Shown here: piece after piece, positions 6,568 to 10,646 of the stretch | Position numbering within the stretch: position 1 is the first letter of the stretch | How the letters are laid out: each line of letters begins with the position of its first letter | Source: Rhodospirillum sp. UBA1311 | Lineage (GTDB): Bacteria; Pseudomonadota; Alphaproteobacteria; Rhodospirillales; Rhodospirillaceae | Length of the DNA stretch: 10,646 bases | Assembly (NCBI GenBank): GCA_002307145.1 | Contig: DBTR01000043.1 | Location: forward strand, 1-10,646 | Direction of reading: 5' to 3' | Notes under the pieces: generated by a model | Seen by the model: only the letters and a program-made list of their open reading frames with translations | What the model was told of the DNA's origin: nothing | Database searches by the model: none | Program-made: the position numbers and the translations under genes

Positions 6568-7446
6568 CTACCAGACGAACGCCGGGACCGCCGCGACCGG
6601 GCGGAGCGGCGCGTAGCGATTGGCGAGTTTGGCGAGGGCATCGGGCGTCGGAGCGTCGCCCCAGGCGAGGCCCAATTCGGCGGCGTGGATGCCGCCGCAG
6701 ATCAGGAGTTCGTCGATGCCTGCGGCGGTGCAGCCGGTAACGTCGGTGGGGAAGGCGTCGCCCACGCCCAGCACGCGGGATTTGTCGGGCGAGCCGAGGA
6801 GCGCGAGGGCGTCGTCGTAGATCGCGGCGTCGGGCTTGCCGGTCTGGATCACGGCGCCGCCGAGAGCGGCGTAGAGGTCGGCGATGTTGCCCGCGCAGAC
6901 CACCACCTTGCCGTCGCGGATCACCATGCGATCGGGATTGGCGCAGATCAGCGGCGGCAGGTGGCCGACGAACTTGTCGAGCAGCGGCTGGTAGATTTCG
7001 AGCGCGTCGTCGAAGCTGTGGGGGCCGCAGACGAGGATGAAGTCGGCGTCGGCGGGGTTGGCGACGGCTTCGTAGCCCATGCCTTCGTAGACGTGGCGAT
7101 CGGAGTCGACGCCGATGAAGTAGAGCCTGCGGCCGAGGTCGCGGTAGCCGGGCGCGGTGCGGTCGCGGAGGTTCTTCCAGACGACCTCGCCGGAGGAGAT
7201 GATTTCGTCGTAGCAGCTGCGCGGCAGGCCGAGCTTTTCCATCATATCGACGAGGGCGAAGGCGCGGCGCGGCGCATTGGAGAGCAGCACGGTGCGCTTG
7301 CCCGCCGCCTTCAGGGCTTCGAGGGTGTGGCGCGCGCCGGGATAGGCGGTGACGCCGTCGTGCAGCACGCCCCAGAGGTCGAGGACGAACACGTCGTAGC
7401 GGTCGGCGATCGCCGCGACGCCGGTGAGGATCGGAATATCGGTCAC
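6568..7446 (-). CDS. TIGR01459-type HAD superfamily class IIA hydrolase
   Basis: A 292-residue HAD phosphatase of subclass IIA (the NagD / p-nitrophenylphosphatase group). Motif I is VLDLWGVLHDG at residues 21-31. Asp23 is the expected nucleophile, but the usual second Asp (general acid/base, two residues later) is Trp25. Other motifs: LLSNAPR (motif II), QTGKPDAAIY with the motif III lysine, and GVGDAFPTDVTG (motif IV acidic residues). The C2-type cap lies between motifs II and III. The start is GTG at 7446, overlapping the pyrD stop as GTGA, with GGAG about 8 nt upstream; longer readings would run into pyrD. In E. coli the related NagD prefers UMP, so linkage to pyrD suggests a role on a pyrimidine nucleotide, but the substrate is unproven and the altered motif I leaves catalytic competence open. 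Confidence 0.9.
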   Translation of the reverse strand: MTDIPILTGVAAIADRYDVFVLDLWGVLHDGVTAYPGARHTLEALKAAGKRTVLLSNAPRRAFALVDMMEKLGLPRSCYDEIISSGEVVWKNLRDRTAPGYRDLGRRLYFIGVDSDRHVYEGMGYEAVANPADADFILVCGPHSFDDALEIYQPLLDKFVGHLPPLICANPDRMVIRDGKVVVCAGNIADLYAALGGAVIQTGKPDAAIYDDALALLGSPDKSRVLGVGDAFPTDVTGCTAAGIDELLICGGIHAAELGLAWGDAPTPDALAKLANRYAPLRPVAAVPAFVW

Positions 7447-8537
7447 GCACTTGCTCCTGCGTCGAGGCCGACCGCGTCGGCGACGTGGGCGAAGCCATCG
7501 GCTTTCAGGCACTGGGCGAGTTCGGCGGCAACCTTCGCGCCGACGCCCGGGCCGTCGAAGACCATGGCGGTGTAGAGCTGCACCAGGGAGGCCCCGGCGC
7601 GGATCTTGAGGTAGGCATCGCGGCCGTTCGAAATGCCGCCGACGCCGACCAGCGGCAGGCGGCCTTCGGTAAGGCGATAGACCTGGCGCAGCACTTCGGT
7701 GGAGGCGGCGAACAGCGGCGCGCCCGACATCCCCCCCTGCTCCGACTTGTTCGGATGGGTGAGGGTTTCGCGCGACCAGGTGGTGTTGGTGACGATCAGT
7801 CCGTCCACGCCGGTCTCGTCCTCGGCGACGCCGAGATCCGCGCCCATCGCCACGGCGGCGATGTCAGCGAGGTCGTCGGCGGTGAGGTCCGGCGCGATCT
7901 TCAGGAGCAGCGGTGGACGCCGCCCGCCCGCCTTGGCGATTTCGGCCAGGACCTCGCGCACGCCGCCGAGAATTTCCACCAGCGGCGCACGGGATTGCAG
8001 CGCGCGCAAGCCCGGGGTGTTGGGCGAGGAAACGTTGATCGCGAGGTAGTCGGCATAGGGCGCGAGGGCGCGCGCGCCGATCACGTAGTCGTCGACGGCG
8101 CGCTCGGTGTCCTTGTTCTTGCCGAGGTTGACGCCGACGATGCCCCGCTTCGGCCGCGCCGCGAGGCGCTTCGCCATTGCCGCGACGCCCTTGTTGTTGA
8201 AGCCCATGCGGTTGATCACCGCGCGGTCGGGCGGCAGACGGAACAGGCGCGGCTTGGGGTTGCCGGGCTGGGGCCTGGGCGTCACCGAGCCGACCTCGAT
8301 GCAGCCGAAGCCCTGGTCGAGCATCGCATCCACCACCTCGGCATCCTTGTCGAAGCCCGCCGCCAATCCGACCGGATTGGGGAAGTCGAGGCCGAACACC
8401 CTTGTCGCCAGAACCGGCTCCGCCACCCGTCGCGGCTTCGGCACGCAGCCGAGGCCGAGCGCGGCGATCGCGAACTTGTGGCCGCACTCGGGATCGAAGC
8501 GCATCACCAGCGGCTTGATCAGCGGGTAAAGATCCAT
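7443..8537 (-). CDS. pyrD: Dihydroorotate dehydrogenase (quinone), class 2
   Basis: PyrD oxidises dihydroorotate to orotate, the fourth step of de novo pyrimidine synthesis, passing electrons through FMN to membrane quinone. The 364-residue length and the N-terminal helical extension MDLYPLIKPLVMRFDPECGH, the membrane-contacting quinone channel of class 2 enzymes, set it apart from soluble class 1. Visible motifs are GLAAGFDKD (57-65), IEVGSVTPRPQPGNPKPRLF (80-99), INRMGFNNKG (108-117), INVSSPNTPGLR with catalytic Ser171, TNTTWSRE, and the FMN phosphate-binding GVGGISNGRDAY. The ATG at 8537 gives the typical family N-terminus; it lies inside the end of the DUF952 gene (19-bp overlap), and the gene ends in a 4-bp overlap with the HAD gene. 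All three are therefore very probably co-transcribed and translationally coupled. Confidence 0.97.
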   Translation of the reverse strand: MDLYPLIKPLVMRFDPECGHKFAIAALGLGCVPKPRRVAEPVLATRVFGLDFPNPVGLAAGFDKDAEVVDAMLDQGFGCIEVGSVTPRPQPGNPKPRLFRLPPDRAVINRMGFNNKGVAAMAKRLAARPKRGIVGVNLGKNKDTERAVDDYVIGARALAPYADYLAINVSSPNTPGLRALQSRAPLVEILGGVREVLAEIAKAGGRRPPLLLKIAPDLTADDLADIAAVAMGADLGVAEDETGVDGLIVTNTTWSRETLTHPNKSEQGGMSGAPLFAASTEVLRQVYRLTEGRLPLVGVGGISNGRDAYLKIRAGASLVQLYTAMVFDGPGVGAKVAAELAQCLKADGFAHVADAVGLDAGASA

Positions 8538-8893
8538 TCCTCGGCCTCCGTGGGTTGCGAACTGCGCGCGAGGAACGCGAAGTCGCGATCGGGAACCGCC
8601 CGCCATGCGGCGACATCGCCGAGCGGCAGGACGGCATACAGATGGGGGAACAACGCCCCGCCCCGGCTCGGCTCCCATTTGAGCGCGTCGCCCAGGGCGT
8701 CGGCTTTCGCGGCGAGCAGCACCAGCGGCCCGGCCGCGGCGTAATGCTTTGCGGCGGTTTCGGCGACTTGCTCGGCGGCGGAGAAGTGGATGAAGCCGTC
8801 GCGGCGATCGGCGTCGCTACCGGCGAAACTCCCGGCGGCCTGGAACGCGGCCCAGTCGTCGGCGGAGCAGAGGCGGAAGATGTATCGGGTCAT
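8519..8893 (-). CDS. DUF952 family protein
   Basis: A 124-residue soluble protein of the DUF952 family. The two family hallmarks are present: DGFIHFSAAEQV at 32-43 and LKWEPSRGGALFPHLYAVLP at 71-90. The family has no established function; I recall it being grouped with ADP-ribosyltransferase-like folds, but nothing in the sequence proves activity. The ATG at 8893 gives the standard start MTRYIFRL. Its ribosome binding site is weak, and a longer in-frame reading to 8998 would cross the palindromic regulatory region, so the short form is preferred. It is the first gene of the DUF952-pyrD-HAD operon, overlapping pyrD by 19 bp. Its promoter must lie in 8894-9100, shared with the divergent sigma-54 promoter region; I could not assign it. 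Confidence 0.9.
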   Translation of the reverse strand: MTRYIFRLCSADDWAAFQAAGSFAGSDADRRDGFIHFSAAEQVAETAAKHYAAAGPLVLLAAKADALGDALKWEPSRGGALFPHLYAVLPLGDVAAWRAVPDRDFAFLARSSQPTEAEEWIFTR

Positions 8894-8957
8894 GGCGGCG
8901 ACACTACCCGCTTTCCCGCCGCCCCTCAAGCCGAACGCCAAACCTTCCCGACACTGA

Positions 8958-8972
8958 TTCTGCAATGCAGAA
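8958..8972. promoter_or_regulatory. Perfect 15-bp palindrome TTCTGCAATGCAGAA, candidate operator
   Basis: TTCTGCA and TGCAGAA are exact reverse complements around a single A. The site lies about 65 bp before the DUF952 start codon and about 120 bp upstream of the -24 element of the sigma-54 promoter, the distance expected for an enhancer-binding activator. It could equally be an operator for the DUF952-pyrD operon. I cannot match it to a known regulator. Confidence 0.45.
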
Positions 8973-8974
8973 CG

Positions 8975-8994
8975 GGAATCCCAATCCCGATTCC
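8975..8994. promoter_or_regulatory. Inverted repeat GGAATC-N8-GATTCC, candidate binding site
   Basis: Two 6-bp arms flank an 8-bp spacer (20 bp overall), starting 2 bp after the neighbouring perfect palindrome. An overlapping symmetry, CGGGA-N7-TCCCG at 8973-8989, also exists, so the exact recognised unit is unclear. The crowding of dyads beside a sigma-54 promoter suggests regulator binding. Confidence 0.35.
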
Positions 8995-9004
8995 GCATCC
9001 TGCA

Positions 9005-9057
9005 AACCCCTTATTTTCCTACGGGATATCGTCGAAAACCAAGCCACGCAAGGGGTT
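9005..9057. repeat. Inverted pair AACCCCTT / AAGGGGTT
   Basis: AACCCCTT at 9005-9012 and its exact reverse complement at 9050-9057 are separated by 37 bp, ending about 28 bp before the -24 element of the sigma-54 promoter. The right copy also forms GGGGT-N9-ACCCC (9052-9070). This may be a two-site operator; it could also be chance in G/C-run-rich DNA. Confidence 0.3.
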
Positions 9058-9084
9058 ATATGCGCACCCCCGCGCCCTCGGCCT

Positions 9085-9101
9085 TTGGCACGACGGTTGC
9101 G
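9085..9101 (+). promoter_or_regulatory. Sigma-54 (RpoN) -24/-12 promoter
   Basis: TTGGCACGACGGTTGCG matches the sigma-54 consensus YTGGCACGRNNNTTGCW at every specified base but the last. GG (9087-9088) and GC (9099-9100) are exactly 12 bp apart, as the enzyme requires. The start point should fall near 9112, giving a leader of about 44 nt before the small gene at 9156. Sigma-54 promoters need an ATP-driven activator bound upstream, and the palindromes at 8958-9057 are suitably placed. Confidence 0.8.
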
Positions 9102-9155
9102 ATACTCCCACCAAGACGAAAAACAAGAAACCAATTCAGAAATGGGAGAGAGAGC

Positions 9156-9362
9156 ATGGTCACGGTACGCACCCCTTCCTTCGGTCGGTCAAGCGCCTTC
9201 CACCTGTCGCTGGCCCTCGTCGAGGCCCTCGGACAGTCGGGTTTGACGGTCGTCAGCTTGCAGCCCACCCCTGCGATGCTGGAGGCAGGGGCGCTTGCCG
9301 GGAACATCCCCCCCGCGGACGCCTGCCGAGTCTACTCGGCGATGGTGGGGGTCGACGGGTAA
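9156..9362 (+). CDS. Small protein of unknown function (68 aa) behind a sigma-54 promoter
   Basis: I do not recognise this protein. It is supported by position: a near-consensus sigma-54 promoter 55 bp upstream and a clear ribosome binding site (GGGAG at 9144-9148, 7 nt from ATG). The 68 residues begin MVTVRTPSFGRSS, continue with an amphipathic stretch FHLSLALVEALGQSGLTVVS (residues 14-33), and end with PTPAMLEAGALAG and ADACRVYSAMVGV. The C-terminal arrangement (TPxMxEAG, a short gap, then (V/I)YxAM) is one I associate with small alphaproteobacterial hypothetical proteins, from memory only. There is no signal peptide or metal-binding motif. An in-frame ATG at 9060 would start upstream of the predicted promoter and is not preferred. 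The hexamer array and terminator follow downstream, probably in the same transcript. Real gene likely; function unknown. Confidence 0.6.
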   Translation: MVTVRTPSFGRSSAFHLSLALVEALGQSGLTVVSLQPTPAMLEAGALAGNIPPADACRVYSAMVGVDG

Positions 9363-9403
9363 CGGCGCGGTAACGAACGCCCAGCCCAAAGCGTCCGCAA
9401 GCG

Positions 9404-9553
9404 TAGAGTCAGCGCGCAAGTGGTTCAGTAGAGTGGTTGAGTTTGTAGAGTTGTAGAGTGATTTCGCGCGATCGATAGTTGAGTGCGTAGAGTAGTTGAG
9501 TAGTTTGGTGCGCAGAGTAGTAGAGTAGTAGAGTAGTAGAGTGCATTAGATAC
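9404..9553 (+). repeat. Degenerate tandem array of T(A/T)GAGT hexamers, 8/9-bp spacing (25-bp higher unit)
   Basis: TAGAGT or TTGAGT begins at 9404, 9429, 9437, 9446, 9454, 9479, 9488, 9496, 9521, 9529 and 9537, with CAGAGT at 9513. Successive spacings are 8, 9, or sums of these (17, 25), so all twelve copies sit on one lattice of about 8.3 bp, three steps making 25 bp. Six 25-bp rows can be laid out from 9404 to 9553. The right end is most regular, with three exact AGAGTAGT octamers (9514-9537). The plus strand carries stop codons in all frames, so it is not coding in that direction. It lies between the small gene and the terminator. GC content is clearly below that of the surroundings. Confidence 0.8.
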
Positions 9554-9570
9554 CTGAATAGCGTTTGGTA

Positions 9571-9590
9571 GTCACGTTCTCCTCGTGGAC
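9571..9590 (+). other. Small hairpin before the terminator
   Basis: GTCACG (9571-9576) can pair with CGTG(G)AC (9584-9590) with one bulged G and a 7-nt loop. It lies 16 nt before the terminator stem, as often seen in the 3' part of structured transcripts. Weak on its own. Confidence 0.3.
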
Positions 9591-9606
9591 CCGGGAGCCC
9601 AACAGG

Positions 9607-9642
9607 ACCCGCCACCGTAGCACACGGTGGCGGGTGTGTTTT
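9607..9642 (+). terminator. Strong intrinsic terminator
   Basis: ACCCGCCACCG (9607-9617) pairs perfectly with CGGTGGCGGGT (9625-9635), and T9618-A9624 can extend the stem to 12 bp around a 5-nt loop. TGTGTTTT follows, a moderate U tract for the plus strand; there is no matching tract on the minus strand. It would end the transcript containing the small gene and hexamer array and separate it from the aminotransferase gene 90 bp downstream. Confidence 0.85.
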
Positions 9643-9649
9643 GTCGGCG

Positions 9650-9679
9650 TGGACAGCGGCGGTTTTCGCGCGCTATCCT
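9650..9679 (+). promoter_or_regulatory. Candidate promoter for the aminotransferase gene
   Basis: TGGACA (9650-9655), an 18-bp spacer and TATCCT (9674-9679) resemble a sigma-70 promoter, placed after the terminator and about 50 bp before the ATG at 9732. The match is moderate; position supports it because the terminator should isolate the gene from upstream transcription. Confidence 0.35.
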
Positions 9680-9731
9680 GCGGGTATCCAAAAAGAGACG
9701 CACGATTCGCCGGTTTGCAGAGGAACCCCGC

Positions 9732-10577
9732 ATGGACACGTTGACCTATTCGCGCGGCGCCTGGTTCTTGGGGAACCCGCCGCTCATCGGCCCCCATGCG
9801 CACTCGGTCTGGCTCGGTTCGGCGGTGTTCGACGGCGCGCGCGCGTTCAACGGCTGCGTGCCCGATCTCCTGCCCCACTGCGAGCGCGTCGTCCGCTCGG
9901 CGCGGATCATGGGCCTCGACCCGGTCCTCACCGGCCCCGAGATCGCCGAGCTTGCCTGGGATGGCATCGGCCGCTTCCCGCGCGGCTCGCACCTCTACAT
10001 CTGCCCGCTGTTCTATGCCGACGGCGGCTTTATCATGCCCGACCCGGACACCACCCAGTTCGCGCTCACCATCAGCATCTCGCCGCTGCCCGAGCCGACC
10101 GGCTTCACCGCGATGGTGTCGAGCTTCCGCCGCCCGGCGGAAGACCAGGCCCCGACGGGCGCGAAGGCCGCCTGCCTCTACCCCAACGTCGCGCGCGCCT
10201 ACCGCGAGGCGCTGCAGGGCGGCTTCGACATCGGCATCAGCCTCGACCCCGACGGCAACGTCGCCGAGTTCTCGTTCACCAACCTGTTCTGCGCCAAGGG
10301 CGGCGTGGTCTTCACCCCCGCCCCCAACGGCACCTTCCTGAACGGCCTCACCCGCCAGCGGGTGATCCAGCTCCTGCGCGACGACGGCTTCACCGTCGAG
10401 GAAACCACGCTCACGCCCAACGACGTCAAGTCCGCCGACGAAGTCTTCGCCACCGGCAACTACCAAAAAGTCTCCTGGTGCCGAAAGATCGAAGACGTCG
10501 ACTTCAAGCAAGGCCCGATCTACACCCGCGCCCGCCATCTCTACATGGATTTTGCAAAGTCGGAGCGGTGCCGGTAA
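9732..10577 (+). CDS. Class IV PLP aminotransferase, branched-chain amino acid type
   Basis: A 281-residue fold-type IV PLP enzyme related to branched-chain amino acid aminotransferases (IlvE), which interconvert Leu/Ile/Val and their 2-oxo acids with glutamate/2-oxoglutarate. Visible features: GSAVFDGARAF (29-39), the usual substrate-loop entrance; PTGAKAACLYPNVARAYREA (141-160) with the predicted Schiff-base Lys145; AEFSFTNLFCAKGG (178-191), the position of the EGxxxNxF motif, with Glu179; LNGLTRQRVIQLL (203-215); and ADEVFATGNYQKV (235-247). The canonical EGSxSN motif is altered to AEFSFTN, so the substrate may not be a standard branched-chain amino acid; D-amino-acid transaminase or aminodeoxychorismate lyase relatives share the fold. 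The ATG at 9732 has AGAGGA 7 nt upstream and gives a normal N-terminus. It stands alone behind a terminator. Family assignment is firm, specificity is not. Confidence 0.9.
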   Translation: MDTLTYSRGAWFLGNPPLIGPHAHSVWLGSAVFDGARAFNGCVPDLLPHCERVVRSARIMGLDPVLTGPEIAELAWDGIGRFPRGSHLYICPLFYADGGFIMPDPDTTQFALTISISPLPEPTGFTAMVSSFRRPAEDQAPTGAKAACLYPNVARAYREALQGGFDIGISLDPDGNVAEFSFTNLFCAKGGVVFTPAPNGTFLNGLTRQRVIQLLRDDGFTVEETTLTPNDVKSADEVFATGNYQKVSWCRKIEDVDFKQGPIYTRARHLYMDFAKSERCR

Positions 10578-10646
10578 GCCAAAACCGAACGGCAAATCCT
10601 CTCGCGCGTCACGACCTCAACGGGGCCGAAAGGAGAATGGCAGGTT

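Noticed and set aside
6685..7575. A 296-codon plus-strand open frame opposite the HAD gene
   Set aside because: Val/Gly/Asp-rich shadow that spans the HAD-pyrD junction; the minus-strand genes carry proper motifs.
8957..8973. Possible LexA (SOS) box
   Set aside because: The alphaproteobacterial box is GTTC-N7-GTTC; here the second half is not GTTC in either orientation.
9433..9456. Short Val/Leu-rich plus-strand peptide (GTG start, VVEFVEL) that could be an attenuation leader for the aminotransferase gene
   Set aside because: No ribosome binding site, and the codons come from the repeat units; no alternative antiterminator pairing with the 9607-9635 stem was seen.
9404..9553. CRISPR array
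   Set aside because: Repeats are 6-8 bp with no spacers of constant length and unique sequence, and no cas genes are nearby.
9409..9615. A 68-codon minus-strand frame through the hexamer array, Leu/Tyr/Thr-rich
   Set aside because: It begins with GTG inside the terminator stem, has no ribosome binding site, and its sequence simply reflects translation of the repeats.
10637..10646. Start of another gene (ATG GCA GGT) at the right edge
   Set aside because: AAAGGAG is present but ends only 1 nt before the ATG, and just three codons are visible; too little to call a gene.

Overview
The window is GC-rich chromosomal DNA from an alphaproteobacterium. The best indicators are a ChpT-type histidine phosphotransferase with the CHDLAGPAGALANGLELL signature, which is largely an alphaproteobacterial protein, next to cheA; a short NAD kinase of the alphaproteobacterial type; and a class IIA HAD protein with a DLWGVLHDG motif. 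A Rhodospirillales-like host is a reasonable guess, but no rRNA or tRNA is present to fix the taxonomy.

Layout, left to right. (1) 1-1780, minus strand: chpT, then the N-terminal 334 codons of cheA running off the left edge; both are phosphotransfer signalling proteins. (2) 1781-1941: divergent control region with candidate promoters for both directions and a hairpin flanked by A and T tracts. (3) 1942-6558, plus strand: nadK, a 111-bp spacer that could fold as a structured leader, trkH (K+ channel subunit), a shortened KdpD-like sensor kinase, and a KdpE-like regulator that starts with TTG inside the stop codon of the kinase gene. The last three look like one K+-homeostasis unit. (4) 6568-8893, minus strand: DUF952 protein, pyrD (quinone-linked dihydroorotate dehydrogenase) and a HAD-IIA phosphatase. 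The reading frames overlap by 19 and 4 bp, so this is an operon. It converges on the regulator gene with a 9-bp gap. (5) 8894-9731: the least conventional part. It contains a cluster of palindromes, a near-perfect sigma-54 (-24/-12) promoter, a 68-codon gene of unknown function with a good ribosome binding site, a degenerate tandem array built on T(A/T)GAGT hexamers spaced 8/9 bp (25 bp per three units), and a strong intrinsic terminator. Together these would form one sigma-54-driven transcript of about 530 nt. (6) 9732-10577, plus strand: a class IV (branched-chain type) PLP aminotransferase. The last 69 bp hold only a possible start of a further gene.

Most of the window is ordinary core metabolism and signalling. 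The part most likely to be undescribed is the sigma-54 promoter / small protein / hexamer array / terminator unit at about 8958-9642. Next in interest are the trkH-kdpD-like-kdpE-like arrangement without kdpFABC in view, and the hairpin-bearing leaders of nadK and trkH.
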